The notes beneath the pieces were generated by a model. It made no database searches. It was not told where the DNA came from and worked only from the letters and a program-made list of their open reading frames with translations. The translations under genes and the position numbers were made by a program. Source: Bythopirellula goksoeyrii (GTDB lineage Bacteria > Planctomycetota > Planctomycetia > Pirellulales > Lacipirellulaceae). From it: a DNA stretch of 64,000 nt. The stretch spans positions 2,392,338 through 2,456,337 of the forward strand of contig NZ_CP042913.1 in NCBI RefSeq assembly GCF_008065115.1, in the 5' to 3' direction. Positions 25,194 to 35,670 of the stretch are shown piece by piece. Numbering within the stretch: the stretch's first letter is position 1; the number at the start of each line of letters is the position of its first letter.

Positions 25194-26969
25194 TTAGCGA
25201 ACGCGTTGTAGAAGGGCGATCAATCCGATTAACCCTATGAGCAGAGAACTGGGCTCTGGAATAGCATTGGTATTGGAATTGGCCGCTTGGGTAAAGCGGC
25301 GCTGCCAGATGAGAAAATCTCGACCGTCGCTATCACCGTCTCCATCTGCGTCGTATAGACCGGTATAGCCGTTGGATTGGGTCCACAACTCCAAGTCTAA
25401 TTCGTCCACGACTCGATCGTGGTTTGCATCGGCGGCTTCAAATGGTGTGAAGGCACGTAACCAGAAGAGAAAATCTGCACCGTCGGTATCCCCATCGCCG
25501 TCGATATCCCCCCCATTATTCAGGCCGTATGCCTGTTGCAAAATAACCAGGTCCTCTCCACCGACGGGGCCCTCCTGATTCAGATTGGCTGGGCTATCGA
25601 CGAAAGGAATATCGTTGTGCTGGTTCTCTTCCCAGATTTGATAGTCCTCGTCATTAACCAGGCCATCCCCATTCGCGTCGTACAACGGGCCTGAGAAGGA
25701 GTCTTGCCATAGCACTAGGTCCGCTTCATTGATACTACCGTCTTGATTAAAGTCGGGCCCCCATGGCAGAATCGATGAAATGTCGTATGTGTAGGCCTGC
25801 CCCGTATCCATCCCACTTGCGGTGTCCTTCTGCCAGGCTCCGGCGACGACATGATTGCCACTAATCCCTACTGCCGTGCCAAATTCATCGTTAGCCGCTG
25901 CATCGGAAGCGGTAATCTTCTGCTCGTAGAGTTCATTGCCAAGCTCCAGATCGTACAGATAAGAGGATCCGGAGCTCGTGCCATCATCATCGTCATTGTA
26001 GGCCCCAACAAAAACCGTCGAGCCACTAATACCCAGAGAGTATCCAAACCAGTCCCCTCTTTCACCATCGGAAGCGGAAATCTTCCTGATTTCAGCACCA
26101 GTAGTCACATCATACACATAGACGGCGCCGGTATCCTGCTTATCGCCGTAGGCTCCTACGACAGCCGTATTGCCATCGATCGCCACAGCGTAGCCAAACT
26201 CAGCGTTGCTGGAAGCATCAGATGCGGTCAGTTTCATGAGCTCTTGACCAGTAGTCACGTCAAAGAGGTAGGCAGAACCTGATCGGAAGCCAGCATGGTC
26301 ATCGTATTTCGCTCCCACAATGGCGATGTTGCCACTAATTGCCGTCCAATACCCAAATTCATCATGAGCAGCTCCATCAGATGCGGTCAGTTTCATAAGT
26401 TCCTGGCCAGTTGCCACGTCGAAAATGTACGCCGACCCTGATCCACCTCCCTTATCGTCGTCGCCATGAGAACCCACGATCGCTCGATTGCCATCAATTC
26501 CCACCCCATGGCCGAAATAGTCGCGAGCAGTTCCATCAGAAGGGAGTAGTTGAAAAAGCTCGTTGCCCGTCGTCACATCAAACAGATAAGCCACACCAGA
26601 CTGATCCCCCAATCGATCTGCCCCGAATCCTCCTATTAGGGCAGTATTACCACTGATCGCTACCGAGTGGCCAAATAGATCTCGCGCCTGGGCATTCGAT
26701 GCCGTCAGCTTGAAAAGTTGCTGGCCGGTGGTCGCATCGAACAGATATGCCGAACCGGAATTTGAGCCATGATCATCATTTCGATTTGCTCCAGCGATGG
26801 CCACATTGCCACTGATCGCCACGGCCTGACCTAGCCGGTCATCAAAATCGGCGTCGGCAGCGTTGAGTTTGAATTCAGTAGCATTAGAAACTGCCAATGC
26901 ATTGACAGCCAAGAAAACAGCGAACATGACTCCGAGAGACATGGATGCGGACTTGAGAGTTGACTTCAT
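25194..26969 (-). CDS. FG-GAP/beta-propeller repeat PEP-CTERM protein
   Basis: The 591-residue protein has a signal peptide (residues 1-30) and then about seven repeats of around 50 residues with the pattern ASDG..DEFG.AVAISGN.A.VGA and SGSAYLFDVTTGQEL, which form an FG-GAP/integrin-alpha-like beta-propeller. After it come two or three dockerin-like, Asp-rich calcium-binding segments (DFNQDGSINEADLVLWQ, DANGDGLVNDEDYQ, GRDFLIWQRRF) and a PEP-CTERM tail (IPEPSSLLIGLIGLIALLQRVR). It is likely a surface-displayed adhesive or scaffolding protein. The repeats are also visible at DNA level across roughly 25800-26900. It is convergent with the SUMF1-like gene. Confidence 0.88.
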   Translation of the reverse strand: MKSTLKSASMSLGVMFAVFLAVNALAVSNATEFKLNAADADFDDRLGQAVAISGNVAIAGANRNDDHGSNSGSAYLFDATTGQQLFKLTASNAQARDLFGHSVAISGNTALIGGFGADRLGDQSGVAYLFDVTTGNELFQLLPSDGTARDYFGHGVGIDGNRAIVGSHGDDDKGGGSGSAYIFDVATGQELMKLTASDGAAHDEFGYWTAISGNIAIVGAKYDDHAGFRSGSAYLFDVTTGQELMKLTASDASSNAEFGYAVAIDGNTAVVGAYGDKQDTGAVYVYDVTTGAEIRKISASDGERGDWFGYSLGISGSTVFVGAYNDDDDGTSSGSSYLYDLELGNELYEQKITASDAAANDEFGTAVGISGNHVVAGAWQKDTASGMDTGQAYTYDISSILPWGPDFNQDGSINEADLVLWQDSFSGPLYDANGDGLVNDEDYQIWEENQHNDIPFVDSPANLNQEGPVGGEDLVILQQAYGLNNGGDIDGDGDTDGADFLFWLRAFTPFEAADANHDRVVDELDLELWTQSNGYTGLYDADGDGDSDGRDFLIWQRRFTQAANSNTNAIPEPSSLLIGLIGLIALLQRVR

Positions 26970-27141
26970 TTTCTGTTCCGAAGTAGCGAGTCATGACAAT
27001 TGAGGTCTATCTGCAACCATTATATTACATGAATCCTAGAGTTCCAGCGTGTGGCAACACTCTAAGAACTCAATGCTCCGAAGCCTTTGCATTCCTACGG
27101 CCTATAGGGAAAGAAATCTGCAAAATAAATAAGTCATTATG

Positions 27142-27171
27142 TTGGCCAGCCAGAGCATACTTAGCTATAAT
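27142..27171 (+). promoter_or_regulatory. Candidate promoter for the metallophosphoesterase gene
   Basis: TTGGCC (27142-27147), an 18-base spacer and a perfect TATAAT (27166-27171) lie about 75 bases before the ATG at 27247. Confidence 0.45.
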
Positions 27172-27246
27172 CAATACCGTGTTTCGTGCTGGCTTTGTTG
27201 GTGAAGCTATTATCGACCCGTCTGAGTTTCGGAGTTTCTAATTGAC

Positions 27247-28533
27247 ATGACACGAGTTTTTTTACTAAGCGGACTCTTCCTAATAAACTTGTATTCCTGG
27301 AATGCGATTCAACCTTTGCACGCAAACGATATTGCTTGGACCATGGTTGTTGTGCCTGATACACAGAATTACCGTTCTGGCAATGGCCATTTGCAGGAAT
27401 TATATGACACAATGCAGTGGATTGTGGACAACAAAGAAACGCGAAATATTGAAATTGTGGCAAGCCAGGGAGATTTTACTAGTAACCGTCCCGTGGATTG
27501 GGTCAATCAGGCCAACGCATGGGGCACACTCAATGGTGAAGTCCCCTACATCGTGGTTACGGGAAATCATGACTACGATCCTTTTGGAAAGCCTATCGCA
27601 GACCACGACGCGACTTTGATCAATGAGTATTTCGCTGTTGCGGACAATCCTCTCAACTCCATAACTACCGAACGGATTCCCGGTAGAATAGAAAACTCGT
27701 ATACAGAGTTTCAAGCCCCGGACGGGCGCAACATGTTGGTGTTTTCACTTGAATGGCAATCTCGACCCGAAGTTTTGGATTGGGCCAATTCAATAGCGGG
27801 GCAATCACAGTTTGCTAACCACACGGCAGTCGTTCTCACTCATGGGTATTTGCGGGAAGGCCATCTAAATCCAGATGGTACAGACAATGCATTCCGTACG
27901 GAGGAAGACGGTGAACCGATGTGGAATGGCTTAGTTAGGCACCACGAGAATTTCGAATTGGTCTCAAATGGCCATTACCTAGATTGGAACGATGATAATC
28001 CTTATGGTCCACTTACGACCGGTCGCCAAACCAGTATCGGTGACAACGGAAACGTGGTACATGAAATCGTGTTTAATGCCCAGGAACAACCCAATGGTGG
28101 TAACGGATACATAAGATTGATGGAGTTCATGAATGATGGTTCGACAGTTCAGGTCCGAACTTATTCCCCAACGTTGGATGTCTGGTTGACGAATGACCGC
28201 AACGAGTTTCAATTTCAACTAACGCCACTCTTTTCAGCCGATTTTGATGGGGACGATGATATCGACGGAAGCGATTTTCTTGCTTGGCAGAGAGGGTTCG
28301 GAAGTACAGAGTTCTCACCGGGCGACGCCAACAACGACGGAATGATTAACTCTCTTGATCTTGCAATATGGCAGCAGCAGTACGCAACGGATGCAGCTTT
28401 ATCATCAACCCTAAGCATACCGGAGCCCCAAACGGTTATGCTCTTTTCAGTTGCATTTGCATTATGTTTTTCTTTTTTTCGCCGAGGAGTCTTGCTGCGG
28501 AAAAGTATTTACATGGGCCAGAGAACGATTTAG
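27247..28533 (+). CDS. Metallophosphoesterase PEP-CTERM protein, copy 1
   Basis: The 428-residue protein has a signal peptide ending about HAND and then a calcineurin-like phosphoesterase domain with the metal-ligand blocks VVVPDTQNY, SQGDFTSN, VVTGNHDYDPF, VLTHGYLREGH and SNGHYLDW. It should bind two metals and hydrolyse phosphoesters outside the cytoplasm. The tail holds a dockerin-like pair (DFDGDDDIDGSDFLAWQRGFG, DANNDGMINSLDLAIWQQQ; here quoted in parts) and a PEP-CTERM signal starting IPEPQTVMLF and ending in basic residues. It is paralogous to the gene at 40559-41671. The substrate is not known. Confidence 0.86.
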   Translation: MTRVFLLSGLFLINLYSWNAIQPLHANDIAWTMVVVPDTQNYRSGNGHLQELYDTMQWIVDNKETRNIEIVASQGDFTSNRPVDWVNQANAWGTLNGEVPYIVVTGNHDYDPFGKPIADHDATLINEYFAVADNPLNSITTERIPGRIENSYTEFQAPDGRNMLVFSLEWQSRPEVLDWANSIAGQSQFANHTAVVLTHGYLREGHLNPDGTDNAFRTEEDGEPMWNGLVRHHENFELVSNGHYLDWNDDNPYGPLTTGRQTSIGDNGNVVHEIVFNAQEQPNGGNGYIRLMEFMNDGSTVQVRTYSPTLDVWLTNDRNEFQFQLTPLFSADFDGDDDIDGSDFLAWQRGFGSTEFSPGDANNDGMINSLDLAIWQQQYATDAALSSTLSIPEPQTVMLFSVAFALCFSFFRRGVLLRKSIYMGQRTI

Positions 28534-28855
28534 CAGAAAGAGACCGACCGCATCCCCCCCAATCTGGTGCTTTCAATGCAAATCTCTCAGTATTTGCGGT
28601 TTACCTAGATAGTTTTTTTTGCTCTGATCCCCTAGAATCATGGGGCGTCGCCATCTCTTCTTGGGGCAGATAGGCGGCGATTCATGGAACAGAGCATCTT
28701 TCCTCCATCGCATTGGGCTTAGTCCCTAGCCGATGGTGAGGCCTTGTGTGTCGCGTTAGGCGGCAATTGCACATTATCACAATTTCCTGGTGCGTCGCAT
28801 TGCATGATCGCAATGTTGACCAATCGCTTTTCATACTTGAGGGATCAGAAACGTC
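28534..28855. other. Upstream region of the RTX protein gene
   Basis: About 322 bases. A weak dyad CCATCG/CGATGG lies around 28703-28734. A GAGGGA sits 13 bases before the ATG, too far for an ideal ribosome site. No convincing promoter or gene was seen. Confidence 0.4.
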
Positions 28856-31800
28856 ATGGCATCAAAGAGTAGCTTTTGGGATCGTTTGCGGGTGGAAATT
28901 ACCAGTACAGTGTTTCGTACGCAATCGCGACGAAATTCAGCGACAACGGCTCTCAGCGTAGAGTCGCTCGAAGCGCGCCGTTTGCTTTCGATCACGCCCC
29001 CCTTTATTCACCCAACTAATGGCAATTTGGTAGTTGAAGGTTCCGACCAGGCGGATCAGGTGACAGTTTCAGAAATAGATCTCGGGAGAATCCATGTCGA
29101 AATATTGAGCAATGGTGAAACTCACAATAGCTACTTTTCGAAGTCAGAGATCTCCTCTCTCATTCTCCGTGGCAACGGTGGCGACGACATATTGACGAAT
29201 CAAACGGACATTTCGATGAATGCTTATGGTGGAATGGGCGACGATACGATTACGGGAGAAAGATCATCCAACATTATCTATGGCAATGATGGGGACGATC
29301 GAATTGTTGGAGGGGATTTCGATGACCGTATTTACGGTGGAGCCGGAGTGGATTCTATTCGTGGCGGTCAAGGCAATGATACCATCGGAGGGGATGAAGG
29401 GAACGACTTCCTACTTGGAGAGGGGGGCGATGATTTGGTTTTTGGGGGCGATGGTGACGATGTTCTGGATGGGGGAGCCGGAAATGACGATCTCCGCGGT
29501 GAAGCAGGGCAAGACCTCTTGCGGGGAGGTTCTGGTAACGATCGCCTGGATGGAGGGGATGATGACGACTATCTTCTCGGACAATCTGGTAGCGACGTAC
29601 TCCTAGCTGGAACGGGCAATGACCGGCTTCGTGGCGGAGATGGTGAGGACACACTGTACGGTCAGCAGGGAAATGACATACTGCTGGGTGATGATGACAA
29701 TGACGTCCTATATGGCAACGATGGCGAAGATACCCTTGATGGTGGAATCGGCGACGACACGCTAAGTGGTGGAAACGAAAATGATACCCTCTACGGTGGG
29801 ACCGGTCTCGACAGTATTCACGGAAATGCCGGCGATGATCGCTTGTTTGGGGGAGATGACAACGATGCACTCTATGGGAACGAAGGCAACGACGTCATCC
29901 GCGGTAATAATGGGGATGATAAGCTGTACGGCAGCGAAGATAACGATGTGCTCTTAGGAGGTATTGGCAACGATAGTCTGAGCGGCGGCGATGGCAATGA
30001 TACTCAATACGGCGAAGAGGGAAGTGACACTCTTATCGGCGAGACTGGGGAAGACATGCTCTACGGTGGCGAAGGAGTGGACACTCTTGATGGAGGTGAT
30101 GGCAATGACGTTCTCTACGGTGGAGAGGGCGACGATTTCCTATATGGCGGTCACGGCGCCGATATCCTCCGAGGCGAGGAAGGCTCTGACTCACTAAGCG
30201 GAGGTATTGGCGATGATACTCTGTTTGGAGATATCGGCAACGACAGTCTCTACGGAGGTGATGGCAATGACGACCTTAATGGTGAGGAAGGAGACGACAC
30301 TCTTCAAGGAGACGAAGGTAATGATCAATTAGATGGAGGTGCCGGTGACGATGCTATCTTCGCGGGCATGGGAAATGACATAGTCGTTGGCGGCGATGGC
30401 CACGATCGCCTATACGGAGACCTGGGTGACGATCTCCTCTATGGCAACGACGGAAATGATGACATCTTCGGTGGCGGCGGTGATGACATTCTTCAAGGAG
30501 GTGCAGACGACGACAATCTTCGTGGGCTGGAAGGTAATGATCAACTTTATGGCGATGTCGGCAACGACACCTTGCTAGGTGGCGACGGTCATGATTTGTT
30601 GCAAGGAAACACCGGCAATGACACCCTCTATGGCGGTCTAGGCAATGATCTTCTTTTTGGCGGCGATGGTGAGGATCTGCTTTACGGAGAAGCCGGGATC
30701 GACTACCTCCAAGGGGATGCCGGCAATGACCAGCTTCACGGCAATGAAGGGAATGATACGCTACTAGGCGACGAGGGGAATGATCAGCTCAACGGAGGGG
30801 CCGGATCAGATCAAATTCTCGGCGGTACAGGGAATGACGAACTCGCCGGAGGAGATGGCAATGACTTGCTGATCGGCGGAGAGGCAATCGATACCCTGTC
30901 TGGAGGCGAAGGCGATGACATACTCATCGGCGGCACGACTTCGCATAGCGTGGCAGCACTGGATATGGCTCTTTCTATCTGGAGTTCAACTGCTTCGTAC
31001 GACCAGCGCCGAATGACCCTAGAAAGCGAGGGCTTCTTGGCTCGGCTCTATTCGGAAGTGACAGTTTTCGACGACTACGTTCCTGACAGTGTCACCGGAG
31101 ATGGAGGACAAGATTGGTTCTTCTTGCCTGGGGCGCTGTCGATTTACGATCCCACGGGTAACTCTGTGAATGAAGTCGGCCACTCACACCAAGGCACTCA
31201 GGATCATTCTCACCTCCCCGTACCGGTGATTGGTCATTTGCCGGTCGTGGAGGGTTTTGCTTTTATCGATTCACTGGACGAGATCTATGGTCGTCAAGAG
31301 AACGAGGCACTCCATACCCTAGTTCCTCATGCGGGGATGGATAGTAGTCGTCAAACCGAGCATCTCGGCTTATTCGAGCTGGTAAAGTACGCTGATGTGA
31401 CGCATGCCGCCATTGCCAGCGGCAACTGGAGTGATCCGAGCAACTGGGCCGGTGGAGTCGTGCCTGGCAATGGCGCCCGTGTGCTGGTTCCTATTGGAGT
31501 TTCAATTACGGTCGACAGAGTGATGACCGCCAGGTTGAAAACCATTCGAGTGGACGGCAATCTTTCGTTTGCCACGAACGCCAATACCCAACTCCTCGTC
31601 GACACCATGGTAGTGGGTGACACGGGAGAACTACAGATCGGGACTGCTGCGGCACCAATTTCTCCCAATGTCACAGCACGACTACGGTTCACCAATGATG
31701 GCCCCATTGATCGCAATGTCGATCCCTTTGGCATCGGTCGTGGTCTGATCACCCATGGCAGTGTGGAGATGGTAGGGGCCGAAGTGACCTCTTACGCAGA

Positions 31801-33439
31801 AATGCTAGGCCCGATTACCGCAGGCACCACAGCTTTGACACTTTCCAGCGCACCGGTGGGCTGGAAGTTCGGCGATCAGATCGTGATTGCCGGAACAGAT
31901 CCGAGTCAGAATCAGGACGAAGTGCGCACTATTATTGGTGTCTCAGGCAACTTGGTCATTGTCGCCCCGTTGGTACACGATCACCTTCCTCCCGAGGGTG
32001 GGCTCTCGGTCCATGTGGCCAATTTGACCCGCAATATAGTTATTGACTCCGAATCGTCCTCAATCACCCGTCGCGGCCACGTGATGTTCATGCACAACAA
32101 GGATGTGCAGATTCAAAACGCCGGCTTCTATACCTTAGGCCGAACGGACAAGCTCAATCCAATCAACGATTCGGTCGTTGACGAGAATTGGAATCTCGTG
32201 CCGGGCACGGGGAGCAATAATCGCGCGCGCTACCCAGTTCATTTTCATCGTTCTGGCACACTCGCCACCGGCGATCCTGCAGCGGTCTCAGGAAGTATCG
32301 TTATGGATGCGCCAGGATGGGGCTATGTCAATCACAGCAGCTATGTGGAATTCATTGATAATGTTTCTTATGGTATCACTGGTTCAGGATTCGTGACCGA
32401 AGTGGGCGATGAAGTTGGTCTCTTTCAGGGCAACCTTGCCATGAGAACCTATGGCTCTGGCGAGGAAATCGATTCTCGCCGGCCAATCGGCGATTTTGGT
32501 CATACCGGGGATGGCTTTTGGTTTCAGGGAGCTGGTATCGAGGTGATCGACAATTTTGCAAGCGGAGCGGACAATGCCGCTTTTGCCTACTACACCGAAG
32601 GCCTATCGTTCAATGGCATCCGAGCCACCTACCTCACTGCCAATCTGCTTGACCCATCCATCGCCAACGGGGCCGAGTCGATCGGTATCGATCGCGTCCC
32701 CATTCGTAAATTCACCGGCAACACGGGCTATGCCTCTGAGATGGGGCTACTCGTACGAAATCATTTACGATCTGCTCCTCGTACTCAGTCGGGATTGATT
32801 GAAGATTCCACATTTTGGAATACGGAGAAGGGAGTCGATCTGCCCTATTCAGAGCAACTGGTATTGAGAAATCTGCACATCGTCCGGAATCCTAGCTCTC
32901 TGACTTCGACTGGAGTTGACGGGAACATCGATTCAAAAGACATAATGTACGAGAACCTTGAGATTGCGGGGTATTACACGGGGATCGATGTTGCCAGAGA
33001 TGGATTTGCCATAGTCAACGGCGGCACTTTTACCACGCAGAGTGCAATTCGTGTTCGTACTGCCAACAATGATAATCGCTTCGTTCTTGTTCAGGGCCCG
33101 ATTACTTTCAACCCCACGCCGTTCAATTTCACATGGATGCGGGAAATCGAAATGGTATTCGGGGCGTTTTACACTTCCAGTGGCATTGATCGCATCTTCA
33201 ATAGTAGTAATGTCACACTTAACTACGGCCCCTATCAGAATCAAAGGCTTTACTTCCTAGAACAAGATCCTGACGCCGTGGTCTATCCCGTACCCGAGGA
33301 AAATGTCCCTTATTACTATATTGGCCTTACCTCGCAAGAATTCCAAGATCTTCACGGCTTGACACCTGGTGGCGAATTGGCACCCTCGAACACCTACACT
33401 GTCGAGCGTATCCGTGGGCTCCTGGCACCGAACAATTGA
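28856..33439 (+). CDS. Giant RTX / G8 / beta-helix extracellular protein
   Basis: The 1527-residue protein has no classical signal peptide but carries SVESLEARRLLS at residues 34-45, the planctomycete extracellular N-terminal motif. Residues about 105-695 consist of roughly sixty RTX nonapeptides of the type GGxGNDxLx, which bind calcium and fold as a beta-roll. Residues about 760-830 are His-rich (HSHQGTQDHSHLP). Residues about 850-970 form a G8 domain (SGNWSDPSNWAGGVVPGNGA), and the remaining part is a right-handed parallel beta-helix with RARYPVHFHRSG near residue 1125, as in CEMIP/TMEM2-type proteins, some of which act on hyaluronan. It is probably a secreted, calcium-stabilised surface or matrix protein; polysaccharide binding or cleavage is an inference. 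Confidence 0.9.
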   Translation: MASKSSFWDRLRVEITSTVFRTQSRRNSATTALSVESLEARRLLSITPPFIHPTNGNLVVEGSDQADQVTVSEIDLGRIHVEILSNGETHNSYFSKSEISSLILRGNGGDDILTNQTDISMNAYGGMGDDTITGERSSNIIYGNDGDDRIVGGDFDDRIYGGAGVDSIRGGQGNDTIGGDEGNDFLLGEGGDDLVFGGDGDDVLDGGAGNDDLRGEAGQDLLRGGSGNDRLDGGDDDDYLLGQSGSDVLLAGTGNDRLRGGDGEDTLYGQQGNDILLGDDDNDVLYGNDGEDTLDGGIGDDTLSGGNENDTLYGGTGLDSIHGNAGDDRLFGGDDNDALYGNEGNDVIRGNNGDDKLYGSEDNDVLLGGIGNDSLSGGDGNDTQYGEEGSDTLIGETGEDMLYGGEGVDTLDGGDGNDVLYGGEGDDFLYGGHGADILRGEEGSDSLSGGIGDDTLFGDIGNDSLYGGDGNDDLNGEEGDDTLQGDEGNDQLDGGAGDDAIFAGMGNDIVVGGDGHDRLYGDLGDDLLYGNDGNDDIFGGGGDDILQGGADDDNLRGLEGNDQLYGDVGNDTLLGGDGHDLLQGNTGNDTLYGGLGNDLLFGGDGEDLLYGEAGIDYLQGDAGNDQLHGNEGNDTLLGDEGNDQLNGGAGSDQILGGTGNDELAGGDGNDLLIGGEAIDTLSGGEGDDILIGGTTSHSVAALDMALSIWSSTASYDQRRMTLESEGFLARLYSEVTVFDDYVPDSVTGDGGQDWFFLPGALSIYDPTGNSVNEVGHSHQGTQDHSHLPVPVIGHLPVVEGFAFIDSLDEIYGRQENEALHTLVPHAGMDSSRQTEHLGLFELVKYADVTHAAIASGNWSDPSNWAGGVVPGNGARVLVPIGVSITVDRVMTARLKTIRVDGNLSFATNANTQLLVDTMVVGDTGELQIGTAAAPISPNVTARLRFTNDGPIDRNVDPFGIGRGLITHGSVEMVGAEVTSYAEMLGPITAGTTALTLSSAPVGWKFGDQIVIAGTDPSQNQDEVRTIIGVSGNLVIVAPLVHDHLPPEGGLSVHVANLTRNIVIDSESSSITRRGHVMFMHNKDVQIQNAGFYTLGRTDKLNPINDSVVDENWNLVPGTGSNNRARYPVHFHRSGTLATGDPAAVSGSIVMDAPGWGYVNHSSYVEFIDNVSYGITGSGFVTEVGDEVGLFQGNLAMRTYGSGEEIDSRRPIGDFGHTGDGFWFQGAGIEVIDNFASGADNAAFAYYTEGLSFNGIRATYLTANLLDPSIANGAESIGIDRVPIRKFTGNTGYASEMGLLVRNHLRSAPRTQSGLIEDSTFWNTEKGVDLPYSEQLVLRNLHIVRNPSSLTSTGVDGNIDSKDIMYENLEIAGYYTGIDVARDGFAIVNGGTFTTQSAIRVRTANNDNRFVLVQGPITFNPTPFNFTWMREIEMVFGAFYTSSGIDRIFNSSNVTLNYGPYQNQRLYFLEQDPDAVVYPVPEENVPYYYIGLTSQEFQDLHGLTPGGELAPSNTYTVERIRGLLAPNN
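29169..30940 (+). repeat. RTX-coding tandem 27-bp repeats
   Basis: A coding repeat array with a 27-base unit encoding the calcium-binding nonapeptide GGxGNDxLx, about sixty copies with considerable codon divergence. Such arrays are prone to length change by recombination. Confidence 0.85.
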
Positions 33440-33954
33440 GCAGGAGTTTTCTGGTCTAGCTGTTTGCCGTAACTTTGCGCGAGCTTTTGGCCGCGCGATC
33501 TGCTAGAATCCTCTTTGCACAAGGTATCGAACCATACCTTGGTGCTGCGCCGATCGATTGGCAATTCAGCCCTTTCCTCCCTACCTCAAGTAGCTACCTG
33601 TTGCGAGCTGCAGGGCTACGGATTTGTCTGTCATCCCCAGCCCGTCGATTGCTCGTAGTATTCCACATTTTTGTAGCCCGGAGAGGCGAGTTTTGTTTCA
33701 AATAGTATTTGAGAATTTCCCTAAAACCGCAGGAAAACGTAAGAATTCCACGGAGTTTTGTTTTTTAGAAATAGTCATCGACTAAATGGAACTGACAAGA
33801 CGCGCGTTGCTGCGCAGGATCGAGCGCCATGGAAATATCAATCAGCTACCACTTGAAAATCAACACTGTCGCTCCCAAGGGGAGAGAAAATTGAAGATGC
33901 CTTGCCTTGGGAGGGTCAGCTACTCAGGGCCGGGGAGGGGTATTGGGATAGTGC
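33440..33954. other. Gap after the RTX gene
   Basis: About 515 bases between convergent genes. A hairpin AAGGTAT-CGAACC-ATACCTT at 33521-33540 lies 80 bases past the RTX stop but has no T-run. Short frames are not gene-like. Confidence 0.45.
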
Positions 33955-35511
33955 TTATTGTCTTACCTCGAGTGTTGGCAAGAAGAAGACCTTTTTAAGA
34001 ATCCTGGCAACCGGTTTCGGTGCGACTCTGGCCAAGTCATTGAGATCAGACCGCAACAGCCACATCGCCAGCAGCAAGAATACGATCGTATAGACGGTTC
34101 CCAACACCAAGATCTGTACCAGGGGTAGCGTTCCTGTTGGCAGAAAGTGACCAACTATCGCAGTCAGTCCCCCTGCAACCATTGCGATCGTCCATTGCGG
34201 CAAAAAAGAATTCAGAAATGTCAGGGTCCGAATGTTAAAAGTCTGGAGGACCAAGGCACTTTCGGTTAAGAGAAAGGCCGCTTGAAGCCCAAAAATCCAA
34301 AAAGCGATGAGAGTGATATCCTCGGTGCCGGCTATCATCACAGCCAACCAGGCAGAAAACAGAAGCCACACGCCTTCGGCACAGGTAAGAATTCCACCCA
34401 GGCGAAATTGCCCCCGAGATGCCAATGCAGCGCTAACCACATCGGAAAGAATCAAGATGGGGGAGATGATGGCAAAAATTTGCATCAGCGGAACTGCAGA
34501 AGCCCATTTTTGATGCCAAATCAATTGTTCCAGTGGACCAATCGTTACAGCTAACGCGGTATTGATCGGTGCCATCACAAGCATGAGCATTCGCAGTGTG
34601 CGAGTTATCGCTGCGGCCTGACGAGCTGGCTGATCTGCCAATTGGGATAGAATGGGAAAAAATACATGGCGCAGGTTCAAGGCTAGGAGCCAAGTGAATT
34701 GGATTGTGAGTTGATAGCCAAAAAAATAGAGACCCACCAATTCGGTAGGAATCATAAGCCCCAATACGAGATAGTCACCGTTTCGCGCCAGTCCGCGGAA
34801 TATGGCAGTGAACACGACCCACGATGAATCAGCCACCAATGCGCGCCATTCTTTCCAAGCGACATGCGCATTCCAAGGCTTGGCTCGGGTGTAGAGATAA
34901 GTAGCCACATTGTCGAAGATTCCAGTAAAAAGCAAGGGAAGAACAAAGCTCATCGCGCCAAAACCTATCCATGCCAACAGAATCATTCCAATGCTGCGGA
35001 TGGCAAAACGAACCGCTACGATAATCGAAATGATTCGAAACTGAAGGTTGAGCTGCAGAGTGGCTCGCATGAATGTCGCGGGCGCTCCCAAGGGCAATGT
35101 GAGAGCCAGCACAAACAGCAGGTTCGTCAGGCGGGCATCTCCATAGATCCTGGCTATGATCGGGGCAGCGATCATGAGAGCGAGTCCCGCACCAGTACTA
35201 ATTGCTGCCACGAGCCAGAAGCCAATGCCTTGCAAGGCGTCGAATTCAGTCTTCCCGCGTTGGACCAATACTTGGGAAAGTCCACCATCCTGAAAGATTC
35301 GGACAAAGGCGATGAACGAAGCCACGATAGCAAGGACACCAAAATCCTCTTCAGTGAGAATCCAGCCCAGGACGATCTGGGCAAAGAATATGAGCACCTT
35401 TCCCAAGACAAGACTAAAAGACATCCATGAGAAACCACGCCCGGCTGCTTTGCCGAGAGAAACTTTATTCTCGGACTTAGTAGCCTCGGTATCGTTGGGA
35501 TTTTCTGACAT
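33955..35511 (-). CDS. Wzx-type polysaccharide flippase, second copy
   Basis: The ATG at 35511 (MSENPNDTE) is preferred; the frame extends to 35550. The product of about 518 residues has 12-14 membrane segments and the signature GWILTEEDFGVLAIVASFIAF followed by DGGLSQVLVQRG (quoted in parts), parallel to GRLLLDEDFG and DGGVAQVLIQRG in the flippase at 15291-16877. It would export lipid-linked glycan units. It lies next to the WecA-type gene on the same strand, so initiation and export for one polymer may be encoded together here, while the other flippase belongs to the left-hand locus. Confidence 0.9.
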   Translation of the reverse strand: MSENPNDTEATKSENKVSLGKAAGRGFSWMSFSLVLGKVLIFFAQIVLGWILTEEDFGVLAIVASFIAFVRIFQDGGLSQVLVQRGKTEFDALQGIGFWLVAAISTGAGLALMIAAPIIARIYGDARLTNLLFVLALTLPLGAPATFMRATLQLNLQFRIISIIVAVRFAIRSIGMILLAWIGFGAMSFVLPLLFTGIFDNVATYLYTRAKPWNAHVAWKEWRALVADSSWVVFTAIFRGLARNGDYLVLGLMIPTELVGLYFFGYQLTIQFTWLLALNLRHVFFPILSQLADQPARQAAAITRTLRMLMLVMAPINTALAVTIGPLEQLIWHQKWASAVPLMQIFAIISPILILSDVVSAALASRGQFRLGGILTCAEGVWLLFSAWLAVMIAGTEDITLIAFWIFGLQAAFLLTESALVLQTFNIRTLTFLNSFLPQWTIAMVAGGLTAIVGHFLPTGTLPLVQILVLGTVYTIVFLLLAMWLLRSDLNDLARVAPKPVARILKKVFFLPTLEVRQ

Positions 35512-35670
35512 GCACTGGTTATCGTTCAATCGGAAAGCCTGTGAAGACACGCGTCAGTTGATAATGTACTGAATGTAGAATTGGCACTCTTGCCCGTCTA
35601 CCAGGCAAGCAGCCAGCAATGACCGTCTCCGGAACAAATGTATTTTTCCGCTCACCCATGCGATTGGGCA

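Noticed and set aside
29355-29870. Long antisense frame rich in His and Arg inside the RTX array
   Set aside because: A by-product of the GGNGND codon pattern read on the opposite strand.
28856-33439. CRISPR-like array in the RTX region
   Set aside because: The 27-bp periodicity is coding repeats, with no separate spacers.
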